In this document: piece after piece, positions 1 to 7,503 of the stretch
Layout of the letters: each line of letters opens with the position of its first letter
Position numbering within the stretch: position 1 is the stretch's first letter
Assembly: GCA_949285835.1 (NCBI GenBank)
Contig: CASEAR010000050.1
Location: 1-36,638, forward strand
Length of the DNA stretch: 36,638 nucleotides
Direction of reading: 5' to 3'
From: an uncultured Verrucomicrobiota bacterium
GTDB taxonomy: Bacteria > Verrucomicrobiota > Kiritimatiellia > RFP12 > UBA3636
Notes under the pieces: model-generated
Databases searched by the model: none
Told to the model about the DNA's origin: nothing
The model's input: only the letters and a program-made list of their open reading frames with translations
Program-made: the position numbers and the translations under genes

Positions 1-337
1 GCAATATTTGCCGCGTCAAATACATGAACATCACCGCCCACGCATACACTTTCCGCAAATAACTGTCCGACAGAAGCACTCCAAACTTGACGCAAATCTG
101 CGCCCTGTATGCCAAAGTCGTCATAAAATGCGCACCGCCGCACGGCAGACTATGGCCTGATGCAGTTTCGCCGGAGCAGCAAAAACCATGCGCATGCCGG
201 GCCGGAACAGCGCCAGACAGAAACCGGAAAATCCCGTCCGGAAGTCCTTCTTCGCCCAAGTCGGCATCCATGAACGGGCAACGCGCGCTGCGCGCCAGGA
301 GGACGCAAGCGAACGCAAATGAGCAGCCATTTGGGGA
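1..337. other. Leading stretch with no supportable gene
   Basis: Short open frames exist on both strands but none has a ribosome binding site, recognisable motif or plausible composition. The segment lies upstream of the promoter of the glycyl radical operon and may contain the end of, or a spacer from, a gene outside the window. I see no RNA gene or convincing terminator here. Confidence 0.5.
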
Positions 338-366
338 TTGATTTCCGATGTTATTAAGATATAATA
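338..366 (+). promoter_or_regulatory. Promoter with overlapping palindrome for the glycyl radical operon
   Basis: TTGATT (338-343) and a perfect TATAAT (360-365) are separated by 16 bases, placing transcription start near 372. The -10 overlaps an inverted repeat TATTA-agata-TAATA (352-366), a position where a bound repressor would block RNA polymerase. The regulator encoded as second gene of the operon is the natural candidate, but this is inference. The promoter lies over the ATG at 348, so it argues that translation starts at 402 instead. Confidence 0.7.
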
Positions 367-401
367 CCATAAAAAATGACCCCCGACTTAATGGAGATGT
401 T

Positions 402-2756
402 ATGAAAAGTTGCGCGGCCCTTTTCAACGATGGACTCGAACGCCTGCTCGCGGCAAAACTCCGGCAGAAACAGCTCACAGGCTGGTTCATATATCAGGAA
501 ATCAAAATGCAGGAGAGGGAAGCTATGCGCGGGGCCGGCCGGGATCCCGATGACGCACGGTACGCAGGAGAACTGCTCTGCCGCTGCGTTAAACGCATGC
601 CGCTGTCAATCCCCGAGGGAAGCGTGTTTGCCGGGACTCAGGACGACTCCTTTTCGCCAAGCTATGCGCTTATAAACCCGAGTTTCCGCGTGGAATCCTT
701 CTCCGGGTATTGCGACCCGGTCGCAATATACGCGGATATCGAGCCTTCGGACGAAATCCCGGCGGACAGAATCGAAAAAGTGAAGAACTACTGCCGTGAA
801 ACCCCGTACGGCAGAAGACTCGCCGGGATTTACAAAATCACGGAGAACCTGACCTCCGAGGCAGTCTTTTTCATGGAACCCGTCACCGGACACATGATCC
901 CTGATATGCGCCCCATTCTCAGGGACGGCCTGACGGCCTTCACGGCGCAGGCGGCATCCGGCGGCCCGTTCACCGCCACCATGCGGGATGCCGCGCAGGC
1001 GGCCGCAATCCTAGCGGAACGCTACGCCCGGCTCGCGGAACAGCTTGCCGCGGAACGCAGCGGAATCCCCGGAGAAACGGAACGCCTCACGCTGATCGCC
1101 CGCAGCTGCCGCCGCGTTCCCATGCAGAAAGCCGGAACTCTCCACGAAGCGATGCAGTCCTACCTGCTGCTGTGGCAGCTTATGTGCCTCGAACAGGCTC
1201 CCAACCCATACGCTTTTTCCGCCGGGAACCTCGACCGGGTGTTCGAACCGTACCGCAAAGAGACTGATTTCGAAACCGCCGTGGCGCTCACCCGCCATAT
1301 GCTCGCCTTTTACATGGTCGGCGCGCGCGGCTGGGCAATTTCACAAAATCTGCTTCTGGGCGGACGCGATGCCGCCGGGAAAGACCTCAGCTGCGTCATG
1401 ACGGATGTAATTTTCGAGGCGTTCATCCGCTCCAACCAGCCCCAGCCTGCCCTTTCCGTAAAAATTCACAGCGGCACTCCGGACAGTATCTTCCGCACAA
1501 TGGGAAAAATGTACTTCACGCCGGGTCACTCGACGCCGTCGCTTTTCAACGACGACATGATGTTCCGCGTCCTGAAATCCAAGGGTATTTCCGAAGAGGA
1601 CATACCGGACTGGGCTGTGGCCGGATGCCAGGAACCGCTCATCATGGGCAGGGAAAACGGCAATACCACCAACAGCTGGCTGAACCTCGGCAAGGTGCTG
1701 GAACTCACGCTCAACGACGGCTGCTCCCTGCTAACCGGACGTAAAATCGGACTGTCCGCCGCCGAGCTCGGCTTCGACTCCACCGGCGCGGCGTACCGAG
1801 ACCTTGAAACCGCGTTTTTCCGGCAGCTTGACTTCGTCCTGCCGCAAATGGAAGCCGCGGTCAACCGCTGCACGCGCGCCATCGGGAGCTGGGCAACCCC
1901 ATTCGGCTCCCTGCTGTTCGGCGGACTCGAAAGCGGCCGCGATATGCGCGACCCCGACCACCCGGGAACCCGCTACTGCGCAAGCGGATGCCTAATTCAC
2001 GGCCTCAGCGTCGCCGCAGATTCCATTACCGCCGTAAAGCACTTCCTCGCGGAAAATCCGGACGGCGCAGAGTCCCTGCGCGCCGCCCTCCAGGCCGGCT
2101 TCAAAGACCGCCCGGCCCTGCGGGCCCGCCTTCTCGCCTATCCAAAATATGGCTGCGCACTGCCCGAACCGGACGAAACCGCAGCCCGCATCGCCGCCCG
2201 TGTCAGCAGCAAAGTATACGCTCTGCGCAATCCCGCCGGACGCCCCTTCCAGCCGGACTTCTCCACCCCCAGCACACACCTGCTGTACGGTTACTGGGTC
2301 GGAGCGACGCCCGACGGTCGCCTCCCACGGACAATGCTCGGATACGGAGTCGACCCGCGCCCGGAGATCTCCGGAGGAGAGTTGACCGATCAGCTCCTCT
2401 CCGAACGCGGGTTGCCGTTCCTCGCTATGACCGGCGGCTGCGCCTCGCACATAGGCCTCTCTCCTGCTTCATTCTCAGACCGGGAAGACCCGGAGGAAAA
2501 AGGCCTTGCCATGCGCGACCGCATAATCCGGCCGCTTTTCTCCGCCGGTCCGCGGTCCGGAGAGGCCCCATACTACGTCTACTTCAACATCGACAGCGCA
2601 AAACATCTGCGCAAAATTCTCTCCGATCCCGCCAAATACGTGCCCTCCGGCATCTACATTATGAGAATCCACGGGACTTTCGTGAACTTCCTCGACCTCT
2701 CCCCCGCCATCCAAGAAGACATCATCCGCCGCCTTGAGCGGAGCGAATGCGCATGA
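402..2756 (+). CDS. Glycyl radical enzyme, pyruvate formate-lyase superfamily, substrate unknown
   Basis: This 784-residue protein has the two hallmarks of a glycyl radical enzyme. A thiyl-forming cysteine sits in GCQEPLIMG (Cys409), in the style of dehydratase or lyase members rather than the Cys-Cys pair of true pyruvate formate-lyase. The radical glycine is in RIHGTFVNF (Gly758), 26 residues from the end. The ATG at 402 is chosen because GGAG lies 8 bases upstream and because a longer start at 348 falls inside the promoter. The gene is followed with overlap by a regulator, the activating enzyme and a sugar kinase, so the enzyme probably cleaves or dehydrates a small polyol, sugar or sugar derivative. 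No microcompartment shell genes or aldehyde dehydrogenase are nearby, unlike the choline or propanediol systems. The class is secure; the substrate is not known. Confidence 0.92.
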   Translation: MKSCAALFNDGLERLLAAKLRQKQLTGWFIYQEIKMQEREAMRGAGRDPDDARYAGELLCRCVKRMPLSIPEGSVFAGTQDDSFSPSYALINPSFRVESFSGYCDPVAIYADIEPSDEIPADRIEKVKNYCRETPYGRRLAGIYKITENLTSEAVFFMEPVTGHMIPDMRPILRDGLTAFTAQAASGGPFTATMRDAAQAAAILAERYARLAEQLAAERSGIPGETERLTLIARSCRRVPMQKAGTLHEAMQSYLLLWQLMCLEQAPNPYAFSAGNLDRVFEPYRKETDFETAVALTRHMLAFYMVGARGWAISQNLLLGGRDAAGKDLSCVMTDVIFEAFIRSNQPQPALSVKIHSGTPDSIFRTMGKMYFTPGHSTPSLFNDDMMFRVLKSKGISEEDIPDWAVAGCQEPLIMGRENGNTTNSWLNLGKVLELTLNDGCSLLTGRKIGLSAAELGFDSTGAAYRDLETAFFRQLDFVLPQMEAAVNRCTRAIGSWATPFGSLLFGGLESGRDMRDPDHPGTRYCASGCLIHGLSVAADSITAVKHFLAENPDGAESLRAALQAGFKDRPALRARLLAYPKYGCALPEPDETAARIAARVSSKVYALRNPAGRPFQPDFSTPSTHLLYGYWVGATPDGRLPRTMLGYGVDPRPEISGGELTDQLLSERGLPFLAMTGGCASHIGLSPASFSDREDPEEKGLAMRDRIIRPLFSAGPRSGEAPYYVYFNIDSAKHLRKILSDPAKYVPSGIYIMRIHGTFVNFLDLSPAIQEDIIRRLERSECA

Positions 2757-3775
2757 GAAATTTGACCGAACAGGTTCGAGCGGCCCTCGCCGAAGAAATA
2801 CTCGCCGGTAAATATTCCCCCGGAGACCGGCTCCCTTCCGAACGGGAATACGCCGCCAGCACCGGCGCCAGCCGAGTCACCGTGCGCCGCGCTTATGCGC
2901 AGCTCGAAGCCGCCGGCATCATCGCTCGAAGCCGCCCCACGGGAACCCGCGTCGCCGATACCTTCCGCGCCCACTCCGGCGTCCTCGAAAACGTGGGCCT
3001 TATAACCACCATGCCGCATGAGTTCTCAGGACGCTTCGTGGAAGCCGTCAGCCGCTGCTGCCGCGAACTCGACGCCCTCCTCGTCCTCGGCATCCCGGAA
3101 CCGGATACGGGCGGCGAACAGCTCAAAATCGCCATGCGGATGGCCACGCGCGGCGTCAAAGACCTCATCGTCTGGGGCGCGGATCGCGGTTTCGACTTCC
3201 GCGTGTTCGAACGGCTCCGCATCCTCGGCGTCAATCTCGTTTTCTTCGATCAGATCCTGCCCGGAAACTTCGCGGACTATGTCGGACTCGACAACCGCTC
3301 CGCCATACGCACCCTCATGAAACGCGCGCGCTCCAGAGGCGCCGAAAACATGTTCTTTGTCAACTGCTCCGGACTCGACGTCGACACAAACGCCGAACGC
3401 GAGGAAGCCTTCCGGGAATTCATCGCCGAAACCGGCTGCCGCGGCGAAGTCAGGACTCTTCCACGGAACACCTCCCCCGCGGAACTCCGAAGACTGGCGC
3501 AAGAACTGGACGCCATGTCTGAAAAAGTCCCGTCCGCAGTAATCGGCGTGAACGCACCCGTGCTGCAGTCGCTCTTCCGAACTCCTCCGGTTCACGCACA
3601 ACTCTGCTGCGTCGATCACACCCCCGCCGTCGCCGCACTCGGCGCCGCCGCAATCAGGCAACCCATCGGCTCCATGGCGGAAGCCGCCGTCAGCCTCCTC
3701 CGCGAACAGCGGCGCAAGGGAGAAAAATGGCGGGCCGTGGTCCAGCGCTTCCCAGGGGAGCTTGTCGAACCATGA
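2753..3775 (+). CDS. GntR-type winged helix regulator with LacI-like sugar-binding domain
   Basis: The first 70 residues form a GntR winged helix (LTEQV...GDRLPSERE...VTVRRAYAQLEAAGII). The rest, to residue 340, is a periplasmic-binding-protein-like effector domain of the LacI/AraR kind (for example IVWGADRGFDFRVFERL and DYVGLDNRSA). Such GntR/LacI hybrids are normally sugar-responsive repressors. The start at 2753 overlaps the stop of the enzyme gene as ATGA and has GGAG 9 bases upstream; an ATG at 2747 is possible but its spacing is poor. Being the second gene of the operon suggests autoregulation, possibly through the palindrome at 352-366. The effector is unknown, though a sugar or sugar phosphate linked to the kinase is the simplest idea. 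Confidence 0.88.
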   Translation: MRNLTEQVRAALAEEILAGKYSPGDRLPSEREYAASTGASRVTVRRAYAQLEAAGIIARSRPTGTRVADTFRAHSGVLENVGLITTMPHEFSGRFVEAVSRCCRELDALLVLGIPEPDTGGEQLKIAMRMATRGVKDLIVWGADRGFDFRVFERLRILGVNLVFFDQILPGNFADYVGLDNRSAIRTLMKRARSRGAENMFFVNCSGLDVDTNAEREEAFREFIAETGCRGEVRTLPRNTSPAELRRLAQELDAMSEKVPSAVIGVNAPVLQSLFRTPPVHAQLCCVDHTPAVAALGAAAIRQPIGSMAEAAVSLLREQRRKGEKWRAVVQRFPGELVEP

Positions 3776-4668
3776 GACTGTTTGCACAAGGCTGGAGCGA
3801 CCGCCGGGACGGCCCCGGACACCGCCGCATCTACTACCTCAAGGGGTGCAATCTGCACTGCCGGTGGTGCGCCTCCCCTGAAAGCATAGCCGCCGAACCG
3901 GAACTGCTGTTCTACCCTGAACGCGTCGCCGGAGAACCGCTCGATTTCCTTTGCCCGCACGGAGCCGTCAGAGACGGCCGCCTCGACCGCCGTATCTGCG
4001 GAGGCTGCAGCGCACACGAATGCGCCCGGGTTCGCCACCCCGCATTGGAATGGGCCGGGTTTGAGCGCACGCCCGGCGAGCTCGAACAGGAAATCCTGCG
4101 CCTGTCGTCCGGATGGAGCGATTTCGGCGGAGTAACGTTTGGCGGCGGAGAGCCCACCCTGCAGGCGGACGAACTTCTCGACTGTCTCGCCCGGCTCCGA
4201 CGACACGGGATTCACACGGCTTTCGAAAGCAACGCCTCCACCCCGCGCTTCCCTGCCGCCACACGCTCGGCCTCCCTCGCAATCGCGGATTTAAAGGCCG
4301 GAACGCCGGAATGTTTCAGAAAATGCACCGGAGGCAACCTCGACACCGTGCTCGAACACCTGACTGAGGCGGCCCGAAGCGCACCGGACCTCCTCGTCCG
4401 GGTGCCGGTCATCACAGGCATGAACGACTCCGAATCCGAATTGGAGCAGATCGCCGTTCACCTCGCCTCCCTGCACCGCCTCCGCATGTCCTGCGCGGAA
4501 CAGCCGCTTGCCGTGGAAATACTGAAGCTTCACCATTTCGGAGAACCCAAATATCAAGCCCTCGGCCGGAAATATGAGCTCACGGGACGCCCTCCCCCGG
4601 ACACGCGGAAACTCGAACGCTTCGAGCACACACTCTCTTCCGCCGGAATTGCACTGCAAAGGAACTGA
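3772..4668 (+). CDS. Glycyl radical enzyme activating enzyme (radical SAM)
   Basis: This 298-residue protein would generate the glycyl radical on the enzyme encoded at 402-2756 using S-adenosylmethionine. The radical SAM cluster motif is KGCNLHCRWC (Cys26, Cys30, Cys33) and the SAM-binding GGE motif is TFGGGEPTL (about residues 122-130). Between them lies an insert with only four cysteines in a cluster-like arrangement (Cys61, Cys76, Cys79, Cys84), whereas many activases of dehydratase-type enzymes carry eight for two auxiliary 4Fe-4S clusters. The start overlaps the regulator stop as ATGA, which implies translational coupling. An upstream frame extension to 3727 lies inside the regulator gene and is not used. 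The partner is inferred from adjacency. Confidence 0.92.
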   Translation: MRLFAQGWSDRRDGPGHRRIYYLKGCNLHCRWCASPESIAAEPELLFYPERVAGEPLDFLCPHGAVRDGRLDRRICGGCSAHECARVRHPALEWAGFERTPGELEQEILRLSSGWSDFGGVTFGGGEPTLQADELLDCLARLRRHGIHTAFESNASTPRFPAATRSASLAIADLKAGTPECFRKCTGGNLDTVLEHLTEAARSAPDLLVRVPVITGMNDSESELEQIAVHLASLHRLRMSCAEQPLAVEILKLHHFGEPKYQALGRKYELTGRPPPDTRKLERFEHTLSSAGIALQRN

Positions 4669-4672
4669 CGCC

Positions 4673-5992
4673 ATGCTGACCCTTGGAATTGACCTCGGCA
4701 CCACGAAAACCGCCGCCGTTCTCTTCGACGCCGGCTCCCCCGACGCCGCACAGGCGCTCTCCGCAGAACACCGCGCCGCACTGCCCTCCGCCCCCGGACA
4801 CGCGGAACAGGACGTCTCAGCCATCTGCAGCTCCGTCCTTCATCTGCTCCGGCAGTTCCCTCCGGACAGGCTCGCACGCGTCGATGCAATCGGACTCACC
4901 GGGCAAATGCACTCGGTCCTCCTCTGCCGCGGAGACGAAGTCTCTCCGCTCGTAACCTGGCAGGACAGACGCGCTTCCGCAGCCGGACATCTGGACGAAT
5001 TCCGCCGCCGCAGCGGCCGCCCGCTCTCCGACGGTTTCGGCGCCGTCACCTTGGCGGAACTGGCTCAAAATGGCGAACTCATCCACTGGGAACGCGCTGC
5101 GACCCTGCCGGGCTGGGTCGCAGCCCGCCTGACCGGAGACCCCGGCTCCGCCGCGTCAGACCCCACGTTCGCCGCATCGTGGGGAATCTTCTCTCCGGAG
5201 ACAGGCGGGTGGGACACGGAAGCCGCCAATGCGCTCGGCATTCCCGGGCACATGCTTCCGCGCATCCTCCCCTCCGGCAGCGAGGCGGGGCGCACACACG
5301 GCGTTCCCGGCATCCCCGACGGCGTCCCAGTCATGGTTCCGATAGGGGACAATCAGGCCTCTGTCCTCGGCACGGCCCGGGATCTGGACCGGGAACTCTT
5401 CCTCACACTCGGCACCGGCGCACAGCTTTCGTTCGTACTCACGCCGCAGCAGGCCGCCGGAATAAAACTTCCGCCCGCAGCCGAATTGCGGCCCTTCCTT
5501 GACGGCAAACTCCTCGCAGTCGCGGCCCCGCTTTGCGGAGGCAAAGCGTGGGCATGGCTTGGAGACACAGTCAACGGATTCCTGCGCGCCCTGGGCCTCC
5601 CTCCCCTGCCCGAAAAACAGCTTCTCGACAGTCTCGACGCCATGGCCCTGCAGTCCGATGCCGCTTCCAACCTGCAGGTCGCGCCGCATTTCCTCGGAGA
5701 ACGCCACGCCCCCGGTGAATTCGGCTCCATCCGCGGCATAACACTCGATAACTTCACGCTTCCCAATCTCGCCGCCGCCCTCGCCGCCGGAATAGTCCGC
5801 GGCCTCGCCGAAACCTTCCCGTCCGAACTCTACCGCGGACGCACTTGCGTGGCCGGTTCAGGAAACGCAGTGCGCCTCTGCCGCTCAATCCAGCGAGAGA
5901 TCGAACGGCAATTCTCCCTGCCACTAGAAATCCGCTCCGTCCGCGAAGAAGCCGCCCTCGGCGCGGCTAAACTTGCCGCACAGAGACGGTAA
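4673..5992 (+). CDS. FGGY-family carbohydrate kinase, sedoheptulokinase-like
   Basis: The 439-residue protein has the ATP-grasping start GIDLGTTKTAAVLF (residues 5-18), GQMHSVLL (78-85), LVTWQDRR (93-100) and the catalytic base in PIGDNQAS (Asp226), followed by the glycine-rich FLTLGTGAQLS. Length and the GQMH/VTWQD pattern resemble sedoheptulokinases more than xylulokinases or glycerol kinases. It would phosphorylate a ketose or polyol with ATP in the cytoplasm. The start lies 4 bases after the activase stop with AAGGA upstream; a frame-open extension back to 4574 lies inside the activase gene. It is the last gene of the operon. Its product or substrate is presumably linked to the glycyl radical enzyme. 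A decayed copy of its codons for about residues 312-357 occurs at 8910-9050. Confidence 0.87.
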   Translation: MLTLGIDLGTTKTAAVLFDAGSPDAAQALSAEHRAALPSAPGHAEQDVSAICSSVLHLLRQFPPDRLARVDAIGLTGQMHSVLLCRGDEVSPLVTWQDRRASAAGHLDEFRRRSGRPLSDGFGAVTLAELAQNGELIHWERAATLPGWVAARLTGDPGSAASDPTFAASWGIFSPETGGWDTEAANALGIPGHMLPRILPSGSEAGRTHGVPGIPDGVPVMVPIGDNQASVLGTARDLDRELFLTLGTGAQLSFVLTPQQAAGIKLPPAAELRPFLDGKLLAVAAPLCGGKAWAWLGDTVNGFLRALGLPPLPEKQLLDSLDAMALQSDAASNLQVAPHFLGERHAPGEFGSIRGITLDNFTLPNLAAALAAGIVRGLAETFPSELYRGRTCVAGSGNAVRLCRSIQREIERQFSLPLEIRSVREEAALGAAKLAAQRR

Positions 5993-6248
5993 CCACTGCC
6001 GCCGCCGGTTCCTTTCTGGCCATCTGCTCCTGCCGATTCACTTGTCCGGGGCATTCAAACTGCGCTGCCTTTTTTCTTTCGCGCTCAGCGGCAGAAACGC
6101 CGTGCGCTGTCCGATATGTTTTGTGCGTACGCATGAAGTTTGCTTGCCGCGCAAAACCAACCTGTTTGCCAGCGGGAACACACCGAAAGTTTTCGTTGAG
6201 GAAATGAATCAGAGCCGCACACTGCGGGAACCATAGGACGCATACACT
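5993..6248. other. Gene-free spacer after the kinase operon
   Basis: Short frames occur but none has supporting signals. A weak inverted repeat (CTGCC at about 6063 and GGCAG at about 6088) flanks a T-rich run and might serve as terminator for the kinase operon, but the loop is long and I do not rely on it. Confidence 0.35.
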
Positions 6249-6358
6249 CCGCAGGCCCGTGCTGCGGCCCCACAAGCCATACTGTGGTCTCGCAGGCCAT
6301 GTTATAGTTCCGCAGGCCCGTCTCGCAAGCCCGTGCCGCAGGCCCATGCTATGGCCCA
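6249..6358. repeat. Six-copy degenerate short repeat, core GCAGGCCCRT
   Basis: Six imperfect copies of a roughly 10-base core (gcaggcccgt, acaagccat, gcaggccat, gcaggcccgt, gcaagcccgt, gcaggcccat) begin at about 6250, 6272, 6291, 6311, 6324 and 6337. The first four are spaced 19-22 bases and the last three 13 bases. Between copies lie fragments such as gctgcggcc and gctatggcc that can pair with neighbouring cores, so the stretch could fold into several alternative hairpins. No reading frame explains it. It is not CRISPR: units are too short and no conserved repeat-spacer layout is present. Confidence 0.6.
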
Positions 6359-6410
6359 GCAAAAGATTCAACATTGAGCAAGACACTGCCTTCTTGTACA
6401 ATGTAAAAGA

Positions 6411-6588
6411 AGGTGGATGCGCATGCGGCGCGGGAACTCTCCGGGAGGTGAGTTTCTTTGCGAGGATCGGGCGTCTGGAGGTGGATGCGCGCGCAGTGCG
6501 GAAACTCTCCGATGCAGACGCGGGATACGTCGGGCATACGTACGTGCCTGACGGCGAATGCGCAGCGCGGGAACTCTCCGATGCAGGT
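6411..6588. repeat. Three-copy repeat of about 36 bases at 68-73 base period
   Basis: Copies lie at 6412-6448, 6480-6517 and 6553-6587. Each has a GGTGGATGCGC-like left part and a right part GCGGGAACTCTCCG; copies two and three continue with ATGCAG. The third copy ends only a few bases before the start codon of the radical SAM gene at 6594, so the repeats make up its leader. On the minus strand the repeats encode CIGEFPRCA/CIGEFPHCA-type peptides, but I see no credible gene. The role may be a regulatory leader or a mobile repeat; both are speculative. Confidence 0.6.
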
Positions 6589-6593
6589 AGTAT

Positions 6594-7496
6594 ATGAAGC
6601 TGACAACCTTTTTGAATTTGGCCGCCTTTGGCGTAAAAACCATTCTTTTCAAAAAGAACTCGCCAATTCTGGGAACCGTAATCGTTACCGACAAATGCAA
6701 TTTGAAATGCAGACACTGTTCAGTAAACAACATTACGGCGATTGTGCATCCATACCGGCAAATCAAAAACGAGATGCAGATGCTTTACGGCATGGGAGTG
6801 CGCATTTTATTTTTTTGCGGCGGCGAAACCTTTCTGTGGAGAGACGGACAGCTCACCATTCGGGATCTTGTCATAGAAGCAAAAAAAACCGGCTTCCTGA
6901 TTGTTAATGTCGTCACCAACGGCACTTTCCCTCTGGATTTGCCGGAGGCAGATCTCATTTTACTGAGCCTTGATGGAGACCGGGAACGGCACAACGCTGT
7001 CCGCGGCGACACCTACGACACCATCATGGAAAATATCAAGAACGCCGCTTCGGACAATATTTGCTTCTATATGGCAATTAACCAGATCAACAAAAATGCG
7101 GTCAGGGAGGTTTGTATTGCTGCACGCGAGACACAAAATGTACGCGCCGTGTCTTTCAATTTTCATACGCCTTACCCGGACACAAGGGCGCTGGCTCTTT
7201 CCAAAGAGGAAAAAAAAGACTGCTGCACCGTAATTTCAAGCATGATGAAACAGGGAGCTCCTGTATTTAATCTCCGGAGCGCTTTCCCGTATCTGATTAA
7301 CAACAGTTTCCCCACCCCATGCCATCAGTGCGTGGTTGTGGAAAACGGGAAGCTGTCAACATGCGGACGCTGCATCGAGGTGCCGGGGCTTTGCGGCGAA
7401 TGCGGCTATTTCTTCGTCGCGGAGTACACCCTTTTATTCCGAGGCAGCCTGAAAATAATCATCGATATGCTCAAAACTTATCTGAAGTACATTTAG
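6594..7496 (+). CDS. Radical SAM protein with Cys-rich C-terminal region
   Basis: This 300-residue protein carries the radical SAM motif CNLKCRHC (Cys35, Cys39, Cys42), a GGE motif in FFCGGETFLW (about residues 73-82), VVTNGTFPL and LSLDGDRERH, all typical of the MoaA/SkfB/PqqE-like branch. The C-terminal part has at least six cysteines in the order CHQC...CGRC...CGEC (about residues 242-267), as expected for SPASM-like auxiliary iron-sulfur binding. It ends in a hydrophobic-amphipathic tail that may associate with membrane or partner. The start has only a weak AGGT ribosome site 7 bases upstream and directly follows the three-copy repeat. GC content is clearly lower than that of the upstream operon. 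It is probably cotranscribed with the next radical SAM gene, 7 bases away. The substrate is unknown; peptide or cofactor modification is possible. Confidence 0.85.
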   Translation: MKLTTFLNLAAFGVKTILFKKNSPILGTVIVTDKCNLKCRHCSVNNITAIVHPYRQIKNEMQMLYGMGVRILFFCGGETFLWRDGQLTIRDLVIEAKKTGFLIVNVVTNGTFPLDLPEADLILLSLDGDRERHNAVRGDTYDTIMENIKNAASDNICFYMAINQINKNAVREVCIAARETQNVRAVSFNFHTPYPDTRALALSKEEKKDCCTVISSMMKQGAPVFNLRSAFPYLINNSFPTPCHQCVVVENGKLSTCGRCIEVPGLCGECGYFFVAEYTLLFRGSLKIIIDMLKTYLKYI

Positions 7497-7503
7497 TGGA
7501 AAT

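Noticed and set aside
348-401. Longer N terminus of the glycyl radical enzyme from ATG 348
   Set aside because: The -10 TATAAT (360-365) lies downstream of this ATG, so the codon would not be in the transcript, and the ATG at 402 has a good ribosome site.
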